This document shows positions 34,736 to 45,720 of a stretch of DNA of 64,000 nucleotides, piece after piece (the first letter of the stretch is position 1; every line of letters begins with the position of its first letter). The DNA is from Diphasiastrum complanatum (lineage: Eukaryota > Streptophyta > Lycopodiopsida > Lycopodiales > Lycopodiaceae): the NCBI GenBank assembly GCA_029204225.1, contig CM055092.1, positions 74,314,857 to 74,378,856 on the forward strand. The letters run 5' to 3'. The notes beneath the pieces are model-generated. The model was not told where the DNA came from and did no database searches. It saw only the letters and a list, made by a program, of their open reading frames with translations. The translations under genes and the position numbers were made by a program.

Positions 34736-35756
34736 ACCTAGCAGAGTAGACAAAGGCAAAGGCATTGTTGTCCCAAGAGGATCTCCTAGAAGGTCAACAA
34801 GACCACGAAGAGCACCAACAAGATATGTGTCAGGCAGATCTGCTTCTACATCAAAAGAGTTTTGTGGATTCAGTGGCAAACCACAAACTTTCAAGGAAGC
34901 GATTGAATGTCCAAAGAAGGACAAATGGATCCAAGCCATGAACGAAGAGATGGAATCCATGAGGAAGAACCATGTATGGACGTTGCAGCCATTACCACAT
35001 AAGCGCAAGACTGTCAAATGCAAATGGGTTTTCAAGCTTAAGTATGGACCGGATGAGAATGTCTCGAAATACAAGGCAAGACTGGTAGCAAAGGGATTTT
35101 CTCAGAGATATGGTATTGACTACTCTGGAACCTTCTCTCTTCTCATCAAACATTCGTCGCTACGTCTGTTATTTGCATATGCAGCTTCTTATGACCTCAG
35201 GATCCACATTGTGGACGAGAAGACAGCCTTCTTGCATGGTGAGTTAGACGAAGAGGTCTACATGGATCAACCCCCAGGATACGTCTCAAATTCACTTCCT
35301 GATTATGCATGTAGAATGCATAGAAGTATCTACGGTCAGCTCGACAATGGTACAAAAAGAAGGATCAAACCCTGAAATCATTAGGATTCAAGCCACTAAT
35401 GGCTGATTCCAATGTGTACGTCAGAGTCACATATGTGCAGATCATCATTGTAGCTATATATGTGGACGACACTCTGATACTCTGCAAGAGTGAGAAGCTG
35501 ATTGCTGAAGTGAAGGAAGACATCTCGAAACATTTCGAGATCGTGGATCTGGGAGAAGCCAGGTGTTACCTTGGCTTGCAAATTGAAAGGGACTATGAGA
35601 GAGGTAAGTTGTACCTTCACTAGTCCAGATACACCCAAAAAATCCTAGAGGATTTTGGGATGCTGAATTGCAAAGGAGCGAACACTCTAATGCTCGCAGG
35701 AACAGTGCTGACAAACGATGATTGTCCGAGGACTGAAGCAGAGAGAGAACAAATGC
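34736..35756 (+). pseudogene. Ty1/copia reverse transcriptase fragment
   Basis: Plus-strand reading: SPRRSTRPRRAPTRYV, then TFKEAIECPKKDKWIQAMNE, CKWVFKLKYGPDENVSKYKA, AFLHGELDEEVYMDQPPGY, a frameshift near 35340 (about 8 bases lost in the GLKQ motif), then IYVDDTLILCKS with the catalytic YVDD intact, and LGEARCYLGLQIERD. It ends near YTQKILEDFGMLNC and NDDCPRTEAEREQM. The N-terminal linker, gag and integrase are absent, and both edges are abrupt joins to Athila-like sequence. Confidence 0.92.
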
Positions 35757-36538
35757 AGCTCTTCAGGAAAATTGAAACCTACCGCACTTCATTGGTAGGG
35801 TGTCAAGAAAAATTTGATAAACTCAAACGTACGGCAACCACTGAGCTGGCAAAGGCAAAAGCAATCATCAAAGATTACAAAAAGACGGTCGCTCAAGTGT
35901 TGGAAGCCGGTCCTCAAATTTCAGTTCTTGTGATGTCGCAGTTCTCTCCTCAGCACCAAGACCAGGGAGGCATGGATATGCCAAACATCTAGGCCATAGG
36001 AGAAGGTCCATCCACTTCAAGAACCATGCATTTGTTTCAAAAACCGATCACCATCGAGGACCAGATCTGAACATTTCTACAACAACATCCACATGAGTCC
36101 TCGAAGGGTGGATGGGTAATCAAATTCAAGACTTCTGAGATAGAGGCGGGCAAAGAGTTAGACAAGCTAACAGCATTGGAAGAGCAACCGACATGGAGAA
36201 CAATTGTATTTGAGAAGACTCTGGATTCCATCAAGAGTTATATTTTTAGCCCTCGCCAATTGCGTGTAGATCCTTATTATTTGCCGATGCCAAGACGCAA
36301 TAAATGGAAAGATATGGGAATTTCTTTGGATCAAATCAGTATCCATACCCCAAATTGGCCCATCATACACCAAGTGTATAATTGGCAGATATCCATTGAT
36401 TTCAACAAGGCCTTACAATTTTATGCAGCCGAGTATAGACATTCGCCAGATCCGACCATTAGGCAATTTGAGCTTTTCGCAAACAATTTGACAATGTTGG
36501 CATCCATAGCAACAAGGTGGGATGATTGCCTTCCCTAA
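35757..36538 (+). pseudogene. Unrecognised coding remnant, probable C-terminus of element A third ORF
   Basis: One reading frame runs about 260 codons with only two stops (TAG at 35991, TGA at about 36068). It begins with a coiled-coil-like stretch (ELAKAKAIIKDYKKTVAQVL), then a linker, then a likely folded domain (EEQPTWRTIVFEKTLDSIKS, PYYLPMPRRNKWKDMGISL, then FNKALQFYAAEYRHSPDP) and ends DDCLP. It lies on the element A strand, upstream of the element A LTR remnant, and starts in a coiled coil just where element B is cut off. Linking it to the third ORF is inference. The family is not recognised. Confidence 0.5.
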
Positions 36539-37184
36539 TTGGCTTTCGATCCAAATAAACCAATGCGTCCAATTGTGTTCAAGACCAATTGTCACTTGCC
36601 AAATTGTAATATCGTGATGTTTTCGTGCATCAATTCTTTCCTCCAGATGTATTTCAGTAATAGGTTTATCACCTTTACAGATTGTGTGATTAGCTTTGTG
36701 AAGCATGCAGTTTCATCCGCTATTGTCTTGTGCTCACCTACATTATTGACCTGTATATTTCGCTATACTTAATCTGATTACAGCTCTATTATTTTGCATT
36801 CAGATTTGTGTCAATATTACAGTGCTTTTCTACATTCTGTCTGACTTTCTTATTGCTTAATTTGGTAGTCTGCTCTTCGCGAAAGATTATTAGTCTAGCT
36901 ATTCGCGACTAATATTTAGACTTGCCTTTCGCAATTGATAATCAGTTCACAACAAATTACCATTTTGATGACTTGATGCTTAATGTTTGGCTACGTAATC
37001 AAATCGAACGTGATTTCTATCACTATTGTTCTGCTCGTGTCTGATAGGCGTAGTCATGCTTAAGGAAAGAGTGAGATAGCTTATTCCGCTGCGCACGAAC
37101 ACTTTTCATTCGAGTTCGTTCCTTTTTTGTGTTCGTTTCTTTTCAAGCTATTCTCGTTTCTCACACCCCTCTTTTCCCAACACC
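36539..37184 (+). other. Non-coding 3' region of element A
   Basis: No coding motif was seen. Motifs such as TTCGCGAAAGATTATTAGTC and ATTCGCGACTAA recur near 36877-36935. A purine tract and the LTR left end could not be located, so the boundary with the LTR remnant is probably a deletion. Confidence 0.4.
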
Positions 37185-37708
37185 CTCCAATTATTGATTG
37201 GGTTCCCACTCTGTTTTAAATTTGAATAGTTAGGGAGGTAGAAATGGGCCAATAGGATTTTAAAGCCAAGGCCTTCCTCTCCACTATAAATAGGGGACAA
37301 ACTCGAGTTGCTCCTCATGTTCAAATCTTCATTTCAATACAAGCAGATTGGTTCTCTTATGGAATGGACTTGTGAAGGTCCTTGTTCTCTAACTCTTTTC
37401 CTCCATCTCTCATGCTTTTGTTGTATTTTTTAATTGTTGGATCTGAATGTTATTGGAATTGCCATTTCTTATGCTTTTTGTGAGAGAGAAAGGGAGTGTG
37501 GATCTTAGTGTTAACGGACGTAGTGTTAATGCTTAGGGTTAATGAATGTTAGATTTAGATGTGGAACCTCCACACATGTTGAATTCTGGGATATGTTATC
37601 GCTCTCACGGGATCGAACCTATGCGTGACAATTAACTTCATCTCCTTGATGCTAGAGTGCTTGGATCTTGGGTTGAGGATAGGTTAGGAAATAAACCCAC
37701 TATAATCT
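37185..37708 (+). repeat. 3' LTR remnant of element A
   Basis: It aligns with about 17690-18215. The first ~220 bp of the LTR are missing. A good TATA box, CACTATAAATAGGGG, is at 37282-37296, better preserved than in the 5' LTR. It ends AACCCACTATAATCT and is followed by ATGAT. Confidence 0.8.
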
Positions 37709-37713
37709 ATGAT

Positions 37714-37935
37714 ATCTATGAAATGAACTTAGATCAGTGAAATGACCATACTGAGGATTAAGTTCAGTTGAGATTTGGTCATTGTCTTTTCACTGTAGTT
37801 AAGAATAGATGTATTAGTTAACTGAAGTTAAGTTATTTTCTATTAATAGATAATTCAAGATGACTGAAGAAGCCGCAAATCCTATTGTACCTTCGTACAT
37901 GCAAATTCTCCAACAGTTGAGTGCCGTGTATCCAG
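37714..37935 (+). pseudogene. Chromovirus leader end and gag start
   Basis: It aligns with 57600-57830 of element F. ATG at 37860 gives MTEEAANPIVPSYMQILQQL, matching AANPGAPSYMVICQQL there. Gag similarity is lost after about 20-30 codons. Confidence 0.65.
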
Positions 37936-38464
37936 GATTATGTCAAATCCTATATGCAAGACGTGGATGTAACAATGCATGCTCCTAGGTGTCCACTCAC
38001 ATAATAGCCAAGATTTGAGCATGCACATCCATGGATGAAATAACTCATTTCTAACTTAGCTACCATGGAGCAAATGATATTCATCGATTGAGCTTTCTCT
38101 TACATAGCACAAGTGCCTCATATTTATTTTCAAAAACAAAATATCTTTCTTGGAGTGCTCTTCATTATATACGTAAAAAATGATACTTGAAAATACAAGT
38201 TTGCTAAGTATAAGCTAAAGATTCTGAATTGGATTTGATCTTTTAACAAGGACCAAAGCACAACTTTAATATCTTGTTGTTTCATGGAGGGATCATGTTG
38301 TCATCAAATTCTTTAAGCTTACATAAATAATTATAAAGTTGTGATGCAACATGTTGTGTTTTGTGTAATGCTTTAAAGTTGTAAAAAATTGTTTGTAAAC
38401 TATTTTTTCAACAACATGAATATATGTTTTGATCTCTAGAAAGAAATGCATTAATCACACCCTA

Positions 38465-38530
38465 TGGTAGTCTAGTTGGACAAGAGCTCTTTGTGTGCCC
38501 AAGAAGCTACAGGCTTGAACCCACTTGCGA
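38465..38530 (+). repeat. tRNA-like (SINE head) sequence
   Basis: An A-box-like GGTAGTCTAGTTGGACAAG is followed at tRNA spacing by a B-box-like GGCTTGAACCC. No flanking duplication was identified. Confidence 0.4.
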
Positions 38531-38814
38531 CTTGAATGTGCCTAATCAATATAAATATTGTGTATGATGAAGATAGTGCAATTGCATTGTCACAATATTC
38601 TTTTGGAAAAAGGCTTATACCAATTTCTAGCACTATATATTTTACTATGACACAAAATACTACATTCTCTAGATCCCAATGCTAGGTGTGCATATTTCTT
38701 AGAAATCATGTAAATTTAGCAAGTGCAAAATTCATTTTGATAAAGCTCAACAAACTCTTAAGAGATTTATTCTATAATATCTTCATGCTTAATCATGACA
38801 TGAAAAATGAATAG

Positions 38815-39055
38815 CTGGCTTATAGACTCTTGATGTTTGAGGCTACCAACTTGATTTGATACCTTCAATTGCACTATCAAACAACTCATTATTATGTTGG
38901 AAGAAGACAAGTTACCTTCATGCATAACCATCACATATGAAAAGTCGACAGTTGTCTTATAGACCATTGATGTTTGATGCTACGAACTTGATTTGATATC
39001 TTTGGTGACTATTGAACACCTCATCATTGTGTTGGAAGAAGACAAACTAATCAAA
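38815..39055. repeat. Two copies of a ~135-bp unit
   Basis: CTTATAGAC...TTGATGTTTGA...AACTTGATTTGATA and TGTTGGAAGAAGACAA occur twice, about 137 bp apart, with moderate divergence. Confidence 0.75.
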
Positions 39056-39310
39056 AATATACTTTATATTGCTGATTTTTTGGAGTATGTGTCACTCTTG
39101 AATAGAGTGAATTATAAGGTTTGGTAACATGCTTCATTCTACAAAAGATATGCCAACTTGAAGATGAAGCTTCTATTGTGTTGAAATGAATGAAATGCAT
39201 GGAACACTATCGTATTATAAATAGGGAATGTGTTTTTGGTGGTCCAAAATAGGTCTAGTTGTATATGAAATGCTACTATGTCCACAAAAGCATTTTTTGT
39301 TAGAACGTCA

Positions 39311-39547
39311 ATGCTCTATTTACCAGTTAACTTAAAACTTTGTACTATAGCTTATAGTACATTTGCCTACACATGACTACTTAGAGTACATGCTCTATTT
39401 GCCAATTAACTTAAAACTTTGTACTATAACTTAGAGTACATTTGCCTACACATGAATACTTAGAGTACATGCTCTATTTGCCAGTTAACTTAAAACTTTG
39501 TACTATAATTCAGAGTACATTTGCCTACTACAGCTTAGAGTATATTT
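39311..39547. repeat. Three tandem copies of a 79-bp unit
   Basis: Copies start at 39311, 39390 and 39469. Each reads ATGCTCTATTTGCCAGTTAA and continues to a GAGTACATTTGCCTACA end, with about 90% or more identity. The third copy is partly shortened. Confidence 0.88.
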
Positions 39548-41680
39548 GCTTACACATTTTTAGTATGTTAGTTAGTGTGATCTAGTAAGTACTTGACTAG
39601 TTATTTCATTATTATCATAAGTATGGTAATAATTGTACTTTGTTTATCATTATTGTAATGCAAGCTTAGAGTTATATTTCTCCCTCTTTGCGTGCTATGA
39701 TAATTTAGATGAAATCATTACTTATTGCTTGTGAATGAGTTTGTGGGGAGCTTTGTATTGAAGTGAGAAAGTCTCGGAGGTAGAAATTGATGGGTTGAGG
39801 AAAAATGACTGCTACACGCAATTTGAGAGCATCAAAGCATGGATTCAAGCATGAATCCATGAAGTGCTAAATGGCATTCCAAGGCAGGTTACAGTATCAG
39901 ACATTGAAATTGGATGAAAAGTTAACTAGTTATACTTCGATGGCAAAGAATTGCTTGTTACACATCAATATTAAGCCAAATCTACTAGAATAAGTTGCAT
40001 TAGGTCAGCTATTGGTAGAAGGAAGCTAGACATTATTTTATTTTATTTTTAAACCAGACATGGATAGAGCAAGGTTTTACCAGTTTTATGTGCATTTTGG
40101 ATTTAGAGGCAAAAAGTGAGCTAGGAAATCTCATTTCTTAGTCAAATCCTATGAATTGAAGTGCTATTGAGCTGCAATTAGTAGGATAACCTCAATCGTA
40201 GCCTCAAACAATAGCAAAATCTAATGAAAATCAGAACAAAATTGAGTTTTCATTTGAAATAAATTTTCAACCTTCTAAGCCATTCAAAAAAGTTGCTATA
40301 AATTGCTTGTTTTTGCACCAAAATCAATGTGATAAAGCTTGGTTGGGATGTTAGAGTAGAGCAATTAGGTTCTTACCTTCAAATTGCACCAAAAATCCCC
40401 AACGAAAAGAGTTCTAATGATCAAAACCCAGTTTGCATAACTCGAACAATGAAAGGAGGAGGTTTGATGGAGTTTTGAAGGGCCAAGAAGGCATTTGTAT
40501 GATACTTCAAATCAAAAATAAATTATTTCAAATTTGTGACGAGACGCAAATTTTTGAAGTTAAAAAACTTTATTAAGAAATTTCAATGTGAAGTTTTAGT
40601 TCATTTTCCTTCAAAATCAATTTTAGCACTTACTTTGGGTCCTTTTTATTGTTTATTGGGTGTTTGTGTTACGTCCATGTTTTCAAAATCAATGCAACTG
40701 GCTGATTCCTTGAAAGACTTATTCCTATCTTTTCTTCTCCCCTTTTTAAAAAGAAATTCCAAAAATTTAGATTAAAAAGTTCTCAGGAGACAACGTATAA
40801 GATATCAAAGATTCGAAAAAGTCAGTAATGAGTATCCAATACGATTACAAACCGGACTTTTTCCTCAAAATCATAGAACATCTTATCCTGAATGATAGAA
40901 ATATTACCTCTCAATAATCAACTATCAAATAAAGACTAAAGTTAGGGTTCAGGAAACCTAAATTCCGAGCCATATTCAAAAATCTTATATGGAAGTACAA
41001 TTTCATATAACTATAACAGTCCTTCAGAATAGAGTTCTACACTGGAAGGAATTATATGAATCTCAATCCAATTGTCATGTCTTAAGAAAGTTTTAAAGAG
41101 TAGAGATCTAACATAATAGAGAAATAGATTTAAGGGCATCCATATTTTGTAATTAGTTAGATACCATTTAGGGATCGATCTATATCTCATGATTCCCAAA
41201 ATACTCTAAACAAAAACCAATGGACTCTGTTAGTATTACCATTTCAGCAATCACTAACCATCGGTCTACAGATCATTCTTACCCAAGAAATCCCCTTTAG
41301 AATCACAAATGTCCCATACCACCAACTTTTCCTCCAAGAATCGTCTGCATCTAGATTTGTTTTGCCCAAAAAGTCAAAAAGACTATTTGGCTATCCTATA
41401 TCCAAATATAGGATCAAATTCACAACAAATTCCATGAGATAATCCTAACAATTGAAATCCCTCATGCTCCTTTAATTTTACTCAAAGAATACTATTTCAC
41501 ATTATACCCAACATGGACAAACAAAATTATTTAAGAAGACTGCCTCTTGGAATTTGAATTCCTTTTCCTTAGTGTGAATTAGAATTTCAAGAATTCATGG
41601 ATTCTAAGGGAAAAGTAGTGGCAAGATTGATAATCCATTTATGGAACCATCTCTGTTTTGCAATTAGATTTGGATCTTGC

Positions 41681-42017
41681 AAAGTAAAGCAGATGAAAGG
41701 TGTTCCATACAGGAATCTAGTAATTTGGATTCTTTCATGTTATAGATTATTTCTCTATAATGAATGTATCATCCAAGTACAATTGAAATGCCATAAATGT
41801 ATTCACTAACCCAAAAGAAACATAGATTTCAACATAACGGAATACCATACTTTCTTAGATATCCCATATCTATTTCGGAATCGGTAAAAAGAACTTAATT
41901 CTTTAACAGGTTAGAACTCTCTTGGTTGTTACAGTCATTATAGAGAAATACTCTATAACAGAAAAGAATCCAAATTACTAGATTCCTATATGGAACACCT
42001 TCCATCAACTTTACTTT
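41681..42017. repeat. Long inverted repeat, 83-bp arms
   Basis: The arms 41681-41763 and 41935-42017 are about 92% complementary (seven mismatches that I count), with a 171-bp spacer. The arms include AGGAATCTAGTAATTTGGAT and its complement. Weaker similarity continues outside the arms for ~20 bp. It could be a foldback element or an inverted duplication. Confidence 0.85.
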
Positions 42018-42790
42018 GATCTAGAATTGCCAAAAATAGCTTTATGCAAGAAATCTTCTGATCAATCTACTGATTACACATGCAACATGCATCTTAGCAT
42101 GCATACAGGTCTATCCATACATTTTCATCATCAGACAATCACTACACTGAGTTACAAGCATGCATGCATCAGAACATTTTGAAAATTTTGTAAATTTTAG
42201 TTCAAAAATTGCCAAACTTTCGACAGCCATAACAAATTGGTCACTGTAAATCACAGTACGGAGGGAGAGTGGGTCTACAAGTCACTTGCCACATCACCCT
42301 GCCACCTAGGCTTCACACGTGCGAGCTGTAAATGACAGAAAATCAGGTAGGAGGGCGCACTTTTTGTAGGTGGTATCATAAAAAATTCAACTCTGGCCCA
42401 ATAAGCACCCAATCAGAGGTTTCAAGCACTTTACTAAGGTTCATTAGAGAGCCATAGAAGCTTCTAACGGGTCCAGCAAGCAATCGTAGGCTCAGATCAT
42501 GCAAAAAATGCATTTTTGGCCTCCTTCAACAAGCAAAACTTCAACATGAGGGTGTCTAATGCTCACCTATCCAAATTGGATGCATGATGGCTCAAAACAG
42601 ATGCAACTTATCATATATTTAAGCTTGTAATGATAACCAACAGGTTCAGATCTTTAGGCTGAAAGTACACCGAATTCAGAGAAGCCACCTACTTGAGATC
42701 AATTCCAACACCTGGAAGTAACATGCAAGGAGAAATCTACAAAAATTGAGAAAATACAAGAAGTAGCTCCTTCCGATTGATGCAAATCCA

Positions 42791-42804
42791 TAGCTCTAAT
42801 ACCA
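42791..42804 (-). other. Primer-binding site of element E, initiator-Met type
   Basis: The minus strand reads TGGTATTAGAGCTA, one base after an LTR end. One mismatch lies within the usual TGGTATCAGAGC. Confidence 0.7.
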
Positions 42805-42805
42805 C

Positions 42806-43152
42806 TGTAAGAATTGCCTTATGAAGATCTGACTACATCTTGTTGCAAAACAACCAAAAGGACACCTATAGAGCAAAACCACCCATCCAATCCTAGATCC
42901 ATCCTGGAGTTTCCTCCTGGATCTAGCCCCCAAGCCATGGTGAATGAATGCAAGAGAGAAGAAGAATCTTGGCTCAAGAAACTGAATTTCACCATGCTAG
43001 TGCTCCTATGTCCAATTATAGGTCTGGGACCTCATATGATTATTACTTACTTTACAGGCCAAGCCCAGAATGAGATATATCAGACGTGCATTTAAATGTG
43101 TGAGTTTTCTATGAAAACATTTTGAAACACAAGAAATTACAAAAGATCCAAC
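42806..43152 (-). repeat. Probable 5' LTR of element E
   Basis: The right edge is inferred. On the minus strand it would start TGTTGGATC at 43152 and end CAATTCTTACA at 42806, beside the primer site. Parts resemble the sequence before the element F primer site (55850-55958). Confidence 0.5.
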
Positions 43153-44752
43153 ATAATCAATTCTCTTTTTGATTCAATGATTCTTTTTCTAATGCTTGAT
43201 CTTCATTATACCATTTTTGTATAGAGTATACATGAAATTTTTTTATCTACTCTTCATGGAAAGTAGTCCACTTGTTGACTTCATTGACATAGACACATCA
43301 TTTGTGATTTATACAAGCTTTCCAATATTGTTTTTCATTCTTTAGCTCATCAATCTCATTATCAAACTATGAAATTGTTTATCATGATGTCTCATTCCTA
43401 CGATTGTGATCCTTTAAATTTCAAACTTCATCCTTCCAATATTGTTTTTCTTTCTTTAGCTCATCAATCTCATTATCAGACTTCAAAAATATTTTCTATA
43501 TAAAAGAAGATTAAATTTCTTGCTCCATTTAGGACAAAAGATAGACACCACGATGGGGATGGTCTCCCTAATATGTTGTAGATTTTGTTAGCATCGGTGT
43601 GCGGAGTCCACGTAGCTCATGCGACATATTTGCATCAATGAGAGGTACAACTCAGTTTAATGACATATAATGTGGATCTTGGTGCTTGTCAACTTTCAAG
43701 AAGCAAGCTATTGTTTGGGCTTTTCTAATTCATCATCAACATTAGATTGCTTATATTCTTGAGCATCTATTTCTTGTAGTCCAACGTCAACACTTGCTTA
43801 ACTAAAACTCATGATGGTGGATTTGCATGGAGCTAGCAATGACTCACAAGGAGAGTGGCTAATGTGTGGCCCAGTTAGATTGTTGAGGCATCACAATGAG
43901 ATGTCAAAGCTTCGAGGGTATAAGTATACCCATAGGCCTCCCTTGGAAAGAGCTTGAATTTGGTATTGGAAAGCTACATGATGTTGGTGTGACATCATTC
44001 CCTATAGAGCTCTTGTTGGGGCTAGATCTGTTCTAATATAGATTGGTTGGGTAGGTTTGAGCCACCATCTGTTTCCATTGTTTTCTCTTGTTTCGGCATT
44101 CTAGTAGTGATCGTGGAGGTCTTGATAGTGGTATCAATGATATATTTTGGAATATAAAATCAACTATTTTCTTAGCATCATATTTTGAGTAGCAATCAAT
44201 TCTACCATCTTAGAAGTGTAATATATATCAGCCTAAATAAGTATTTTCTTGGAATGTTAAGTAGCAAGTCAAATCGTTCCAACATAATTGATGTCTCATT
44301 GTTTTATGGTGTTTAACGTAGAATAGGAGCTAGGGGCCATTGAATTGCCAAAGCGGCTTTCCATACCCTATGCCAAGGTTCACAATTTGAATAAAAATCA
44401 TATTGTAACAAAGGAAGATGATGGCCTTATTTTATAATTGCATGAATTTTACGAGTTAAATTTGTATAGATTAGGAATGCATAATCAAGATGTCGTGTTT
44501 TGAATCAAGGGCCTCCCTTGTAAATTATATTCGGTGTGCACTATGTTGTTGTCACAACTCATTATTAGGAAGTAAGGTATGATAAAGGGCTAGCAATCAA
44601 TTGTTTACATTTACTACTAGAATTGGGAGAGGGGGGCATGATTGGAGATGGAAAGCCACAACTAGGAATGTTTCTTAATCCGAAGACCTAGTCTTTAACT
44701 GTATCACTTGAATGATCCGTTGAATACTTTGCATGAGTGACATACATGTACC
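43153..44752. other. Intergenic, no gene seen
   Basis: It contains a ~51-bp direct duplication (43320-43370 and 43434-43484, sharing TTTAGCTCATCAATCTCATT). No coding motif was recognised. Confidence 0.5.
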
Positions 44753-45212
44753 TGTAACGACTAGCCTAAAGCGTTAGTGGGGCCTAGGGGATCGCCCTAG
44801 ACAAGGAGGGGTTGGGTGGGGGAGGGGGGGAGCAAACATTTTACCCTCTCCCCGAGGGGGGTTGAGGTGAAGCCCCTAAGCAAAAACTTCCACTCTTATT
44901 TTATTGTGGCATACCCAATACTCTAGGGTTTATGGTTTAGGAGCCATATAAGAGATTAGGCTACATCCAAGCAAAGAAGAGCATAGTGTGAATCTTAGTT
45001 TTCTAGCTTACTAGTTCGTAGTACAATATATATTGTAACCAGGTTATTGCTTTCTTAATCCAAGATACTACAAATTGTTTGTGGTTGAGTTTTCTCCCGA
45101 AAGGTTTCCTAGGAAAAATCATTGTGTTCATGTGAATGTCTATGTTCTTGTATGATCTTTTGCACTACATAGCTTCAATCTAGTATTGTTCCTTTGTATA
45201 CGTTTTTCTACA
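44753..45212 (+). repeat. Candidate solo copia-type LTR
   Basis: It starts TGTAACGACTAGCC and ends TTTTTCTACA. Near the end, GTGGTTGAGTTTTCTCCCGA and GGTTTCCTAGG are typical of plant copia LTR ends. There is no primer site, purine tract or clear 5-bp target duplication. A strongly G-rich run (44808-44830) lies within it. Confidence 0.4.
44808..44830 (+). other. G-quadruplex-type motif
   Basis: Four G runs of 3 to 7 bases are separated by 1-2 bases (GGGGTTGGGTGGGGG, A, then seven G). This fits the usual quadruplex rule. Confidence 0.6.
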
Positions 45213-45720
45213 TCACTCTTTTACCAGTTTGGAATTCCCATTGCTTGGAAGTTGGACATGGAGATGAGGTGGCTTGAGTCATGCTTGAATGCACATTGCA
45301 ATCTCATGGCTTATCAATATTTTGCTTTGATCCTCCACATCTAGATATAAATGGGAGCTCAAGTTTCATGACACTACATTAATGAGGAGGAAAGGCATAG
45401 CTTGGGCCGAATGTTTAGAGTATGGAGCCTATTGGCTCTTTTTTGGCCAATCACAGTAATAGAGAGTACATAATGGATTTTGGTTTCCAAGGAGAGTTGG
45501 GATCAAAGAAATTTTGGATGCCAAGCTAATACTGGTTTGATGGAGGTACATGATCATGTTAGTGCACATTAAGTAAATTGGGGAAGCAACAATATTTGAT
45601 TTGAATTTTGTAGGTTTCCCTACTTTGCCATTTCTTGTCTCAAACCGTTGAAAATATTCCAAGTGGCACCTTGGGATGGTGGCTAGCATCCAACTCGGCT
45701 ACCTTAAAACATAGGTTGCA
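45213..45720. other. Intergenic, degenerate SINE-like stretch
   Basis: 45478-45534 (GGTTTCCAAGGAGAG, AAAGAAATTTTGGATGCCAA) is a diverged relative of the tRNA-derived insertion at 9923-10009. Nothing else was seen. Confidence 0.4.

Larger units (their letters stand above)
26577..35756. mobile_element. Block of nested transposon fragments inside element A
   Basis: The plus-strand third ORF stops at 26576 and similar plus-strand coding sequence resumes at 35757. Between them lie unassigned AT-rich DNA, a copia 3' end (27877-28260, minus), a chromovirus integrase scrap (28260-28680, minus), most of element B (28690-34735, minus) and a copia RT piece (34736-35756, plus). Fragments join without LTR ends, so the block grew by repeated insertion plus deletion or rearrangement. 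Confidence 0.6.
17467..37708 (+). mobile_element. Composite Athila-like Ty3/gypsy element (element A) with nested insertions
   Basis: In order: 5' LTR (17467-18211), tRNA-Asp-type primer site, leader, gag, protease, RT/RNase H, integrase, motif-rich spacer, third ORF (25337-26576), a 9-kb block of foreign fragments (26577-35756), further plus-strand coding sequence (35757-36538), and an LTR remnant (37185-37708). ATGAT precedes the 5' LTR (17462-17466) and occurs at 37709-37713, a possible target duplication. RT order and motifs (FLDGFSGYNQ, FGLCNAP), the Asp primer site and an extra ORF after integrase place it in the Athila/Tat group. That 35757-37708 belongs to the same insertion is inference. 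Confidence 0.72.
37936..40100. other. AT-rich intergenic DNA with tandem repeats and a tRNA-like stretch
   Basis: No gene is recognised. It holds a tRNA-like SINE head (38465-38530), a ~135-bp direct duplication (38815-39055) and a three-copy 79-bp repeat (39311-39547). Confidence 0.5.
40101..42805 (-). mobile_element. Leader region of a chromovirus relative of element F (element E)
   Basis: An initiator-Met-type primer site and an LTR lie at its right end. On the minus strand, 42330-42230 aligns with 57000-57100 in the element F leader (shared CGCACGTGTGA and CCTAGGTGGCAG). No gag was recognised where element F has it. The left edge given is arbitrary, and a long inverted repeat at 41681-42017 interrupts this stretch. 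Confidence 0.5.

Noticed and set aside
40800-42100. Plastid DNA insertion
   Set aside because: Base composition and phrases looked organelle-like, but I could not match a plastid gene with confidence.
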